This document shows, piece by piece, positions 1-7,313 of a stretch of DNA of 8,826 nt. The position numbers and the translations under genes were made by a program. A model generated the notes under the pieces. The model worked only from the letters and a program-made list of their open reading frames with translations. It had not been told where the DNA came from and ran no database searches. How positions within the stretch are numbered: position 1 is the stretch's first letter; every line of letters begins with the position of its first letter. Source of the DNA: Deltaproteobacteria bacterium. GTDB taxonomy: Bacteria; Desulfobacterota; Desulfobacteria; Desulfobacterales; Desulfatirhabdiaceae. The stretch is from assembly GCA_026388755.1 (NCBI GenBank), contig JAPLJE010000254.1, positions 1 to 8,826 of the forward strand, given 5' to 3'.

Positions 1-519
1 ATCGGACCTGCCGGTGAGATGAAAATGGCCTCGGCAACGGTTGCGATCACGGACATGGAACAGCGGCCCACCCGTCATGCCGGACGTGGCGGCGTCGGCG
101 CGGTCATGGGGTCCAAACAGGTCAAGGCCATTGTTCTGGATGATTCGGAAATGCCCATGCGCAGTCCAAAAGATCCAGAAAAATTCAAGGAAGCCAACAA
201 AAATTTTGTTCAGGGCCTGCGCAAGCATCCGGTTACCGGAGAAGGACTTCCCACCTATGGCACCAATGTTCTCACCAATGTGATCAATGAAGCCGGCGGG
301 CTTCCGACAAATAATTTTAAAACCGGTCAATTTGCAGGAGCTGCCAAAATCAGTGGTGAAGCCTTGGCTGAACTTGAAAAAGCCAGGGGCAGCAACCCTA
401 CGCACGGCTGTCACAAAGGCTGCGTGATCCGCTGCTCCGGAACTTTTGTGGATAAAGACGGGAATTTTCTGACCAAGCAGCCGGAATATGAATTTTCTGA
501 CCAAGCAGCCGTAATATGA
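1..519 (+). pseudogene. Aldehyde:ferredoxin oxidoreductase, middle part (5'-truncated by window, frame-disrupted)
   Basis: This is the middle of an AOR-family enzyme, a cytoplasmic tungsten- or molybdenum-bispyranopterin protein that oxidises aldehydes to carboxylic acids with ferredoxin as acceptor. Frame 1 is open from base 1 and begins IGPAGE, typical of AOR, so the true start lies upstream, outside the window. Seen in order: GRGGVGAVMGSK (bases 82-117), a hallmark of the cofactor-binding region; GLPTYGTN; and three cysteines in HGCHKGCVIRCSG (about 403-441), spaced C-x3-C-x3-C, expected to hold the [4Fe-4S] cluster. After KQPEYE the frame enters a duplicated 28-bp unit, reads FSDQAAVI and stops at 517-519. 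Removing one repeat copy restores KQPEYETVWAHGANCGIDDL, the expected AOR continuation, so the gene is disrupted here. Whether it is a true pseudogene or an assembly error cannot be told from sequence alone. The family assignment is firm; the aldehyde substrate is unknown. Confidence 0.88.
463..518. repeat. 28-bp tandem direct duplication inside AOR
   Basis: Bases 463-490 and 491-518 are two head-to-tail copies of a 28-base unit beginning AATTTTCTGACCAAGCAG, with a single difference (G at 484, T at 512). Because 28 is not a multiple of three, the duplication moves the rest of AOR into another frame. The single mismatch turns the native GAA (Glu) of the second copy into TAA, so the downstream frame is also blocked at 512-514. 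Deleting either copy's length rejoins the two AOR halves, and deleting the second copy does so with an intact Glu codon. Confidence 0.93.
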
Positions 520-1288
520 AACCGTCTGGGCCCATGGTGCCAATTGTGGAATCGACGATCTGGATGCCATTGCCATGATGGATCGCCTGGATGATGACTT
601 CGGAATTGATACCATAGAAATGGGCGCGACAATAGCTGTCGCCATGGATGCGGGGATTGCAAAATTCGGAGATGCCGAAGCTGCCATAAACCTGATCAAG
701 GAAGTGGGCAAAGGCACCCATCTGGGACGCATTCTGGGAAACGGCGCCGGTTTGACCGGAAAGGTCTTCGGCATCGAACGGGTGCCGGTGGTTAAAAACC
801 AGTCCATGCCGGCCTACGACCCCCGGGCTGTCCAGGGAATGGGGGTAACTTACGCGACCACCACCATGGGCGCGGATCATACCGCGGGATATGCGGTAAC
901 GGCTAATGTTCTGGGCGTCGGCGGAAATGTCAATGCCTTGAAACCCGAAGGCCAGATTGAACTGTCCCGGAACCTTCAAATCGCAACCGCGGCCATCGAC
1001 GCCTCCGGTATGTGCCTGTTTATCGCCTTTGCGATTCTGGATCAGCCGGAGACATTTCAGTCGCTGGTGGATATCCTCAGCGCCTTTACCGGCCAGAACC
1101 TCACCGGTGATGATGTGGTAGCGCTGGGAAAATCCATTTTGACAAACGAAAGGGATTTTAACGCCAGAGCCGGCTTCACCAGCAAGGATGACCGGCTTCC
1201 GGAATATTTCAAGAAAGAATCCCTGGCTCCGCACAACGTCACATTCCAGGTCAAAGACGAAGATCTGGACCAGGTATTCAACTGGTAA
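518..1288 (+). pseudogene. Aldehyde:ferredoxin oxidoreductase, C-terminal part (after frame break)
   Basis: This is the continuation of the same AOR in frame 2, open from 515 and ending at TAA 1286-1288. It starts ETVWAHGANCGIDDLDAIA, which follows PEY directly in the intact family. Later family landmarks are GRILGNGAGLTGK (about 725-763), DPRAVQGMGVTYATTTMGADHTAGY (about 820-894, here given in pieces: DPRAVQGMG then MGADHTAG) and DASGMCLF (about 998-1021). The Cys in the last is in the position of the fourth cluster ligand. With one repeat copy removed, the two halves give roughly 419 residues; AORs are usually near 600, so some 170-200 residues lie left of the window. Within this fragment the first ATG pair (575-580) has no Shine-Dalgarno sequence, so independent translation is unlikely. 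A hairpin follows 17 bases after the stop. Confidence 0.87.
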
Positions 1289-1305
1289 CCAACAGAGAAT
1301 CCATC

Positions 1306-1342
1306 GCAAGCGTGAAGGACCTATTCGGGCTTTCACGCTTGC
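1306..1342. terminator. Perfect 11-bp hairpin between convergent genes, possible terminator
   Basis: GCAAGCGTGAA (1306-1316) and TTCACGCTTGC (1332-1342) are exact reverse complements. Two further inner pairs are possible (G1317-T1331 wobble, G1318-C1330). The hairpin lies 17 bases after the AOR stop and 42 bases beyond the stop of the opposing glycosyltransferase, so it could serve both directions. Neither side has a real run of Ts (only TT after the right arm on the plus strand), which makes a classical intrinsic terminator uncertain. Confidence 0.5.
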
Positions 1343-1384
1343 TTCCGAAGGACTTGCAGAATGAATTCGGGCTGATCTATCCCT

Positions 1385-3325
1385 TTACTTTGCCAGACCC
1401 AGCCTTCTTAACGTCAAATAGCGCATCATCTCATAAAGCGCTTTCACAAAATCCGCACAATTTCCGGTCGGCTTCCGCCTTCGGGAAGCGCCCGTCACAC
1501 CGCCCGGGATAAAGGTAAGTGCCCCGGTTTCTTTCATGCTGAGCGACAACTCGATATCCTCCATAAGCTTGATTGCAGGGAAATGATACGGGAATGCGCC
1601 GCGCCTGAAGAACTTCACCTGACCCCCAATGGAAATGCCCGAGATAAGGGTCCAGAACCGGCTCAACAAAGGCGCAAACCGGTTCTGGCGCAAGCCGAGC
1701 CCCGAATCATCGTATATGGCGCCAAAGCATCCGCCCACAGCGCTATCGTTTTCCTGAAGCGCGCACAGCATGCGGGGAATCGCGCCCGCTAAAAGCCTGG
1801 AATCTGCATGGAGCAGGACAATAACATCGTTTTGTGCAGCGTTGATGCCGCTACTAATCTGCATCCCCCTTCCGGACGCGGATGGAAGAATCTTTACATC
1901 CGGAAAAGCTACAGCGATGTCCGGGGAGCCATCCATGGAGCCGTCGTCGACAACAATGATTTCAACCGGACAATCCCGATTGTCTATGGATTGGATGCAC
2001 CCGGAAATATTCTGCGCTTCATTATCCATCAGTATGATTACGGACACACTTTGAGCCGGCGGAAATCGGGCCGGCCAGTACTGGCGGTTTTTCCAGAAAC
2101 ACCAGAGACCGGCAGCGATAAAGGGCAAAAATTCAATTCCTTGAAGAAATGGTTTGCTGTGCCATAAAGCGTGGGTGGCCCAGGGGTGAAAAAAGAAAAC
2201 AAGTGGCAGAATAGTCGCATGAAGAATGATCCAGGGAGTGGGACGATACAATACCAGAAATGGGGTGATCAGCAGCAGATACCAGGTGTGAAATGTCGGG
2301 GTAAAAATCAATAACAAGGCGGATAACAGGAAAACAGACCGGAGCCTGTCCGGTGTCAGAAAAAATACAAACCCCGAGAGGCCTGCCGCACAAAACATGG
2401 CAATCCAGGTTGAAGGCAATTCTCCGATGATGCCCTGGCTGACATAATTGAACAGACCGTTGAAGTGAAAATCGGAAATAAAAATATTGAAACTGGATAA
2501 AAAATTGATTCCCGGATCAACATAAGGCAGCATCAGCCCAAATGGAAGCAGAAAAAGGGGAAAGTATTTAAGATTGTCGCGCTCAACAAGCAGGGGCAGA
2601 AAGATGACAGGCGTCAGTTTTGTCATGGCGGCAAGCCCGAGCGCCGGATACATCAGCCATGGCTTCTTCTGCCTGCAACCATAAAGGGACAGCATGATCC
2701 AGAAAACCAGGATGCTTTCAAGATGGCCTTCCCCTGCCACAGTAATTATCGTCAGAGGGTTCAGCGCATACAGGACGATTTCCCTGAAATCTGAAGAAAA
2801 TGGACGTATCATAAGCAGCAGCAGGAAAATCGTACCCAGATCAAAGAGAACAAGGATTGTTTTAAAAAACCAGAAGGTTGGTGATATCGCAGCGCCTGCC
2901 TTAAACAGCATCTGCGCAAAAGGCCAGTAAATCGCAGGGATATTTTTAAAATTGATATCCTGCCAGTTTTCATTCCTGAGTTGTTTCAGTGCTTCGGCTT
3001 CCGGAGCAAGCAGGTACGGGTTATACCCTGCAAGCTGGACTTCTCCTTCCCAGACATAACGGTTGATATCGCTGTTTTCCGGAAACTGAAAAATTGCAAC
3101 CACCCTTACCAGGAGCGCCAGCAACAGAACGGCGGCAAGCATCTGCTTTCCTGGCCAGTGCTTCATGATCCAGAACATGCTCAGGAACATGCCTGCCGAT
3201 CCAATAATATAATAGGCGCTTCCGATAATATTGTCGCCGGGGACCAGAAGAAACGCCGAAAAAAGCGCATAGGCAATAAAAGCGCCGAAGCCATGAACCA
3301 CTTTCAGATGAAAACGATTTTCCAA
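1385..3325 (-). CDS. GT-C membrane glycosyltransferase (GT87-like) fused to GT2 domain (TIGR04283-like)
   Basis: This is a membrane protein of about 646 residues with two glycosyltransferase modules. Residues 1-425 are strongly hydrophobic, with roughly ten membrane segments. SDINRYVWEGE (about 85-95), GYNPYLLAP (100-108) and GEGHLES (198-204) recall GT87/MptB-type GT-C enzymes, which use polyprenyl-phosphate sugars; the acidic D86 in the first external loop is the likely catalytic type. Residues 426-646 form a GT-A fold GT2 domain: SVSVIILMDNEAQN, VVDDGS (459-463), LLHADS (504-509), GGQ (567-569) and LMEDIELSLS (587-596). These match the TIGR04283 group, some members of which act in arsenosugar synthesis. 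TTG at 3325 is chosen as the start because GAGG sits 5 bases upstream; the frame stays open to another TTG at 3364 that lacks a ribosome site. The gene runs opposite to the AOR and diverges from the 3610 gene. Substrate and product are unknown; GT-C assignment is by motif and hydropathy only. Confidence 0.82.
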   Translation of the reverse strand: MENRFHLKVVHGFGAFIAYALFSAFLLVPGDNIIGSAYYIIGSAGMFLSMFWIMKHWPGKQMLAAVLLLALLVRVVAIFQFPENSDINRYVWEGEVQLAGYNPYLLAPEAEALKQLRNENWQDINFKNIPAIYWPFAQMLFKAGAAISPTFWFFKTILVLFDLGTIFLLLLMIRPFSSDFREIVLYALNPLTIITVAGEGHLESILVFWIMLSLYGCRQKKPWLMYPALGLAAMTKLTPVIFLPLLVERDNLKYFPLFLLPFGLMLPYVDPGINFLSSFNIFISDFHFNGLFNYVSQGIIGELPSTWIAMFCAAGLSGFVFFLTPDRLRSVFLLSALLLIFTPTFHTWYLLLITPFLVLYRPTPWIILHATILPLVFFFHPWATHALWHSKPFLQGIEFLPFIAAGLWCFWKNRQYWPARFPPAQSVSVIILMDNEAQNISGCIQSIDNRDCPVEIIVVDDGSMDGSPDIAVAFPDVKILPSASGRGMQISSGINAAQNDVIVLLHADSRLLAGAIPRMLCALQENDSAVGGCFGAIYDDSGLGLRQNRFAPLLSRFWTLISGISIGGQVKFFRRGAFPYHFPAIKLMEDIELSLSMKETGALTFIPGGVTGASRRRKPTGNCADFVKALYEMMRYLTLRRLGLAK

Positions 3326-3334
3326 TACCACCTC
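3326..3334 (-). promoter_or_regulatory. Ribosome binding site deciding TTG start at 3325
   Basis: Read on the minus strand, GAGGTGGTA precedes TTG GAA AAC. The GAGG core (3331-3334) lies 5 bases before the TTG at 3325-3323. The alternative upstream TTG (3364-3362) is preceded by CATGGATTGAAACAAA, with no purine-rich ribosome site. No ATG occurs before the first membrane segment. Confidence 0.55.
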
Positions 3335-3394
3335 AATCCAGCAAAAATGCTGAAAGACGGTCAATTTGTTTCAATCCATGGAAAAAATGCTATT

Positions 3395-3423
3395 ATTATA
3401 TCTTTTATGCTTTGGCATGGCAA
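3395..3423 (-). promoter_or_regulatory. Sigma70-type promoter for the GT-C/GT2 gene
   Basis: On the minus strand, TTGCCA (3423-3418, 5 of 6 consensus) is followed by exactly 17 bases and then a perfect TATAAT (3400-3395). Transcription should begin near 3388, giving a leader of about 60 bases to the TTG at 3325, or about 24 to the TTG at 3364. It faces away from the 3610 gene. The match and spacing make it the best promoter in the window. Confidence 0.72.
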
Positions 3424-3523
3424 TAAGACAACTGCGGATTTTTCCCTGGCGTCAAACGGTTCAAACTCACTTGTCGTCAGAGGATGACTGGCGGATGTAA
3501 TACAGGGCGGAATAAATCATCGT

Positions 3524-3552
3524 TTGACACGATCGGTGCTATGCGATACATG
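3524..3552 (+). promoter_or_regulatory. Possible promoter for the 3610-5134 gene pair
   Basis: A perfect TTGACA (3524-3529) is followed by 17 bases and TACATG (3547-3552). The latter is only a 3-of-6 match to TATAAT, so the -10 element is weak. A TATAAA at 3587-3592 is nearer the gene but has no credible -35 element. The rest of 3430-3609 shows no other clear signal. Confidence 0.3.
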
Positions 3553-3609
3553 AGAATTACAATGAGTTAGGCAGGCTATGGAAATTTATAAAACATATTC
3601 GATTTTCAA

Positions 3610-4239
3610 GTGAAAAAAACAGTCAGTTGGGTTTACAAAAGCATCTGGATTTACCGCCTGATCATGAGTTTTCTGTATTTGGGCCGATATCGTCAGCGAT
3701 TCCAAGACATCATCGCTGTCATGGCTCCCGGGGATCGCCGGATTATCGAGTTATGTTTCGGGGATATATACATTGCGGAATACTGCAAAAAAAGCTTAAG
3801 GCAGTGGACCGGCTACGACATTAATGATGTGTTCATTGATTTTGCCTTGAAACGTGGCCATCATGCCGTTCACGCTGACATTCTGTCCTTGAAAAAACTC
3901 CCCCAGGCGGATGCTCTGATTTTTGCCGGCTCTTTATACCATTTCAATGAGAACTTGCATCATATATGGCAATTGATGACTTCGTGTGCAACAAAGATTA
4001 TTCTCTCTGAGCCTATAAAAAATATCACATCAGCCAAAAATTTCATCGGAAAAATCGGGGCCAGGGCTACTGCCGTACGAAATGGCGCCGAGGCCTTTCG
4101 TTTTGAACGTGACTCCTTGATTGAAATGCTGGATTATTTTCAAGAAACATACAATTTTACTTATGAAATTGTTTCAGAAAAGAAGGATATTCTAATAATA
4201 ATTAATGAAAGAAATCAGCATCGTCATTCCGGTTTATAA
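3610..4239 (+). CDS. Small class I SAM methyltransferase-like protein
   Basis: This 209-residue protein has the strand order of a Rossmann-like methyltransferase. IIELCFGDIYIAEYC (45-59) sits where motif I is expected, GYDIN (68-72) has the acidic residue after strand 2, HAD (88-90) follows strand 3, DALIFAGSLYHF (101-112) fits motif IV, and KIILSEPIKN (129-138) strand 5. Motif I lacks the usual G-x-G, so SAM binding is uncertain and a non-catalytic role is possible. The N-terminus (about 8-24) is aromatic and hydrophobic and could touch the membrane. The start is GTG, the first start codon after an in-frame stop at 3589; no good ribosome site is seen, and ATG at 3664 is an alternative. It overlaps the next gene by 35 bases, suggesting the two are co-translated. 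Such proteins often accompany glycan or lipid-sugar glycosyltransferases. No specific substrate can be named. Confidence 0.7.
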   Translation: MKKTVSWVYKSIWIYRLIMSFLYLGRYRQRFQDIIAVMAPGDRRIIELCFGDIYIAEYCKKSLRQWTGYDINDVFIDFALKRGHHAVHADILSLKKLPQADALIFAGSLYHFNENLHHIWQLMTSCATKIILSEPIKNITSAKNFIGKIGARATAVRNGAEAFRFERDSLIEMLDYFQETYNFTYEIVSEKKDILIIINERNQHRHSGL

Positions 4240-5134
4240 CAGCCAAGGCAATTTAATTGAACTGGCCAGGCAGGTTCATGATGCTTTAGCGGAAATGAGC
4301 TATGAACTGATATTGGTCAACGATGGAAGCAAGGATCGAAGTTGGGAGATTATTGTTCAATTATGCCGGCAAAATCATCATGTCATCGGTGTGAATTTAC
4401 GAAAGAACAGCGGGCAGGATAATGCCATCATGGCCGGACTCTCGTATGCCACGGGCAATTATACGGTGATCATGGATGATGATATCCAGCACTCTCCTTA
4501 TGATATCATCAAACTCTATGATGAATGCCGGATAGGGTATGACGTTTGTTATGCGAATTTTTTAAAGAAGAATCAGGCATTGTGGAAAAACATGGGCAGT
4601 TGGTTCAATGGAAAAATCGCTGATGTTTTAATCGATAAACCAAAGCATATTTACCTTTCCCCATTTCAGATCATCAGAAAAGAGGTGGTGGAAGAAGTAT
4701 TAAAATACAAAGGTCCCTATCCTTATGTTCAGGGATTGTTGCTTCAAATAACCAACAACGTCACGCAGATAACCATCGAGCATCATGAGCGGTACCAAGG
4801 GAAAGGTAGTTTCAATTTTTTTCGATCATTGTCCGTTTTTTTTAAACTTGCGACCAGTTTTTCCGTTTACCCCTTGAGAATTGCTTCGCTATTGGGTTTT
4901 TTGGTTGCCTCCATCGGTTTTGTGCTGGCTTTGTTTTATTTACTTGAATACTTTTTAACCGACCATGCGGTTGAAGGCTGGTTGACGCTGGTTTTGATCA
5001 ATTTGATCATCGGAGGGTTGGTTCTGGCTTCCATTGGTTTGATTGGTGAGTATATGGGACGAATGTATCTCAGCCTGAATTTCAAACCGCAGTATACTGT
5101 CAAAGAAACAGTCAGATTCAATGAAACCGAATAG
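4205..5134 (+). CDS. Polyprenyl-phosphate glycosyltransferase, GT2 (ArnC/GtrB/DPM1 type)
   Basis: This 309-residue enzyme should move a sugar from a nucleotide donor to undecaprenyl phosphate at the cytoplasmic face, making a lipid-linked donor. Its GT-A domain shows SIVIPVYNSQGN (5-16), LVNDGSKD (37-44), DDDIQHSP (91-98, the metal-binding DxD region) and RYQGKGSFNFF (196-206), the conserved basic loop of this group. Two C-terminal membrane segments follow (about 224-250 and 260-283), then GEYMGRMYL, the classic ArnC/GtrB ending. Length fits the family. The ATG lies inside the end of the upstream methyltransferase-like gene; the nearest AAGGA (4183-4187) is 17 bases away, too far to act well, so translational coupling is likely. 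Which sugar it carries cannot be told. The gene is clearly more AT-rich than the genes at the right end. No flippase or acceptor glycosyltransferase follows directly. Confidence 0.88.
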   Translation: MKEISIVIPVYNSQGNLIELARQVHDALAEMSYELILVNDGSKDRSWEIIVQLCRQNHHVIGVNLRKNSGQDNAIMAGLSYATGNYTVIMDDDIQHSPYDIIKLYDECRIGYDVCYANFLKKNQALWKNMGSWFNGKIADVLIDKPKHIYLSPFQIIRKEVVEEVLKYKGPYPYVQGLLLQITNNVTQITIEHHERYQGKGSFNFFRSLSVFFKLATSFSVYPLRIASLLGFLVASIGFVLALFYLLEYFLTDHAVEGWLTLVLINLIIGGLVLASIGLIGEYMGRMYLSLNFKPQYTVKETVRFNETE

Positions 5135-5201
5135 CATTCATAAATCTTTTATATTGTGAATAAGCAGATGATTCCCTTGAAGCTGCTGCGGAGAACTCAT
5201 T

Positions 5202-6386
5202 TCACGGTTGACTTGATCCTTTGATTTGAAAGCGGGGTTTGCCGATCCAGTAGGCGTCTTCCATCCCTTCTCGAAAGGCACTGAGCGCTTCGGGTGAAGA
5301 ATTCACCCGAAGGTTGCTGTAGGATTCATCGGAATTCTGCCACCGCTCATGCCAGTAAACCGCTGCCTTGATTCGCGGGAACCGTTCCTTAAAATCTGAA
5401 AAAGCCTTCTTGAACCACTCCGCCTTGTTTCCGGCAGCCGGAAACTCTCCCACGCCCCATTCCGCGGCCATTAATGGTTTGGAAGGGTCAACCTTGCATA
5501 CTTCCTGGTATGCCTTATTGCATACGTCAAAAAACGAACCCCAGCCCATGAATTTATCAAGTTTGCCATATATACTCAGCCCAAGCCAGTCCACATATTT
5601 TGAACCCGGATAATAAGCGGCAAAGTGGTTCCAGTCCCCAGCCGGATGGGAATAGTTGTTCAGGTGAAAGACCCATTGAATATTGCGGGCTCCTTTTGCG
5701 CGAACCCGATCCACCACATACCGGTAGGCTTGCTTGAAAATCTTGGGACCCAGATAGTCTGGCGGTTGGTTTACAGAATCGCTTTGTCCGCCGCCATAAT
5801 AATATCCGGCCCAGGGGAACCAAGTTCCATTCATTTCAATCCCCCAGGCAACCAGCAGGGGTTTGCCAAAATTCCTGGCGTCATCGGCCCATTTGTCGAT
5901 ATAAGCATCCCACATGCCGCCGAGGATGTTGTAGAGATTAAAGCGGTCCGGAAGGGCGCTTTCTATATAGGGCTTATCCCAAGGGGACCAGTAAAGCAGG
6001 GGAACTGCGCCGTAGCTGGAAACGATATGAACGTTTTTTATGGGGAATTGCTGTTCTCCCCAGAAATTCCCAAGCCCGATAATGGCCTGGTGTTTCCCCA
6101 CCATTTTTTCAAAACCTTCGATGGCTTCCAGCGTCACGTCATCTTCGCCCTCGCCAAAATCCACGTAAGCGCCGGTGTAAGCGCCTTTTTCCGGAACGGT
6201 CAGTTCCTGAACGGTCGACGCCTGTTTTTCTGCTGCACAAACGAGTGGTTGATTTGAACAGATAGCGAGCCCGAGCAAGATAGCAATAAGAGTTGTCGAA
6301 GATATCCATCTGAATTGCAGCTTGCATTTATAAACAGGTCTGGCTGTATGGGGGCTGATATGTTGCAGGTGTCCAGGGCGTTTCAT
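5202..6386 (-). CDS. Secreted glycoside hydrolase family 26 (beta-mannanase-like)
   Basis: This exported protein of about 394 residues carries a GH26 (beta/alpha)8-barrel hydrolase domain. The acid/base Glu is in WGIEMNGTWFPW (Glu at about 184) and the nucleophile Glu in MAAEWG (Glu at about 309); both GH26 catalytic signatures are intact. GNFWGEQ, WSPWDKPY and AAVYWHERW support the barrel. Known GH26 activities include beta-1,4-mannan and mixed-linkage or beta-1,3-xylan cleavage; substrate here is unknown. A basic N-region of about 27 residues precedes a hydrophobic stretch, SSTTLIAILLGLAIC, and a likely signal peptidase I site at VCA-AEK; no good lipobox is seen. The ATG at 6386 is chosen for its AAGGA 6 bases upstream; ATG at 6419 (AGGA, 7-base spacer) and 6446 are alternatives. 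It follows the GH18/NodB/GT2 gene on the same strand, suggesting a role in trimming or releasing the polymer that gene makes. Confidence 0.87.
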   Translation of the reverse strand: MKRPGHLQHISPHTARPVYKCKLQFRWISSTTLIAILLGLAICSNQPLVCAAEKQASTVQELTVPEKGAYTGAYVDFGEGEDDVTLEAIEGFEKMVGKHQAIIGLGNFWGEQQFPIKNVHIVSSYGAVPLLYWSPWDKPYIESALPDRFNLYNILGGMWDAYIDKWADDARNFGKPLLVAWGIEMNGTWFPWAGYYYGGGQSDSVNQPPDYLGPKIFKQAYRYVVDRVRAKGARNIQWVFHLNNYSHPAGDWNHFAAYYPGSKYVDWLGLSIYGKLDKFMGWGSFFDVCNKAYQEVCKVDPSKPLMAAEWGVGEFPAAGNKAEWFKKAFSDFKERFPRIKAAVYWHERWQNSDESYSNLRVNSSPEALSAFREGMEDAYWIGKPRFQIKGSSQP

Positions 6387-6398
6387 CCGCTTTCCTTC
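6387..6398 (-). promoter_or_regulatory. Ribosome binding site for the GH26 gene
   Basis: On the minus strand GAAGGA (6398-6393) stands 6 bases before the ATG at 6386-6384. A second site, AGGA (6430-6427) with a 7-base spacer, precedes the in-frame ATG at 6419. The start is therefore narrowed to these two. Both leave the signal peptide intact. Confidence 0.5.
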
Positions 6399-6464
6399 AG
6401 TGAATTTACGGGTGCTCATCTGTCTGTCCTGTGTCAAATAAAGCATGGTGGCCTATATAAAACA

Positions 6465-7313
6465 TTAGGTTACGGATGCGGTCCGTTCCAGTTTTCCCCA
6501 ACTCACCAATGCCCCCTTTGCGGCTTTAATCAGCGCTTTCCATATCACCCAGCTCAGCATCGGCCGGTAAACAAACCGCATGGGAAGGATCAGCCAGGCC
6601 CGGCGAACCGGTTCGTGTTCCATCAGGCAGGCCAATGCTGCCAGAAGGAAATCCATCAGGAGAAAAATGCCAAAATACGCATAAAGAGACGGACTGCTCT
6701 TTCCGAGGAACAATGAGCCGATGACCAGCGCATCAATCACCGGTGCAATCGCCACCAGAAGCACCTGAAAAAACCAGATGCCGGGTAGGCTGAAACATCC
6801 CAATGCCTTGAAGCGGGGATTCAAGACCATATCCCGGTGCTTCCAGAGGCACTGAATGGTTCCAAAGGCCCAGCGAAAGCGCTGTTTGGCCAGAGTGGCT
6901 ATGGTTTCAGGGGCTTCTGTAAACGCCAGTGCATCCGAGACATATGCAATCCGGAATCCTTCCCGGTGCAGACTCAATGTTAAATCCGTATCCTCAGCCA
7001 GCGTATCGGTGCTGATGCCGCCTGCCTGAAGAACGGCATTTTTCCGAACCGCACTGACCGCTCCCGGAACAACCGTGATGCAGTTGAGGTGGTGATAGGC
7101 CCGGCGGTCCAGGTTGAATCCGCAGATGTATTCCAGGGCTTGACAGCGGGCAATAAATCTTCGAAGGTTGCCAACCTTGGCATGTCCGGAAACGGCGGCC
7201 ACATTTTTGTCCTGAAGCGGCTGAACCAATCGCGTCAGGGTTTCCGGCTGGAATCGGGTGTCGGCATCCAGCATGACCACGATGTCATCCGTAATCGATG
7301 CCAGTCCGTTTCG
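6465..7313 (-). pseudogene. GT2 synthase domain, C-terminal part (split from the GH18/NodB/GT2 gene)
   Basis: This is the back half of the GT2 module begun in the neighbouring reading frame. It is open from CGA at 7313 and starts with NGLASITDDIVVMLDADT. The DAD metal-binding motif, GAVSAVRK, LAEDTDLTLSL (the TED-like acceptor motif) and KQRFRWAFG (Q-x-x-R-W) are all present. At least two membrane segments follow (IWFFQVLLVAIAPVIDALVI and LYAYFGIFLLMDFLLAALAC), then a tail ending WGKLERTASVT. These are the signatures of processive, PgaC/IcaA-like membrane polysaccharide synthases. No start codon with a ribosome site precedes the DAD motif; GTG at 7280 and ATG at 7274 lie too far into the fold. 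The fragment therefore belongs to the upstream gene and is probably not made alone. The GH26 gene begins 18-78 bases downstream, depending on its start. Confidence 0.85.

Noticed and set aside
463..518. CRISPR or regulatory repeat
   Set aside because: There are only two copies, with no spacer, inside a conserved coding region. It is a simple tandem duplication.
511..522. Programmed +1 frameshift at ATA TGA in AOR
   Set aside because: A +1 slip at this stop would rejoin the frames. However, the exact 28-base duplication fully explains the break, the bridged protein would carry an extra non-family segment, and no stimulatory Shine-Dalgarno or slippery run is seen.
398..1336. 312-codon open frame on the minus strand opposite AOR
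   Set aside because: The plus strand carries clear AOR motifs throughout. The antisense translation has no recognisable domain and is rich in residues that mirror AOR codons. It is a shadow.
3362..3364. TTG at 3364 as start of the GT-C/GT2 gene
   Set aside because: It gives the longest frame, but no ribosome site precedes it, while the TTG at 3325 has GAGG at good spacing. It stays possible.
3430..3609. Small gene or RNA in the divergent intergenic region
   Set aside because: No ribosome site with a credible short frame, tRNA cloverleaf or stable repeat was seen. Only promoter-like elements can be supported.
5135..5201. Terminator between the convergent GT2 and GH26 genes
   Set aside because: Only a 5-bp ATTCA/TGAAT pairing with a long loop is present. 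There is no stable stem or T run to support a call.
5625..6257. 210-codon plus-strand frame opposite the GH26 gene
   Set aside because: The minus strand encodes both GH26 catalytic motifs and a signal peptide. The plus frame has no domain, no ribosome site and low complexity typical of an antisense shadow.
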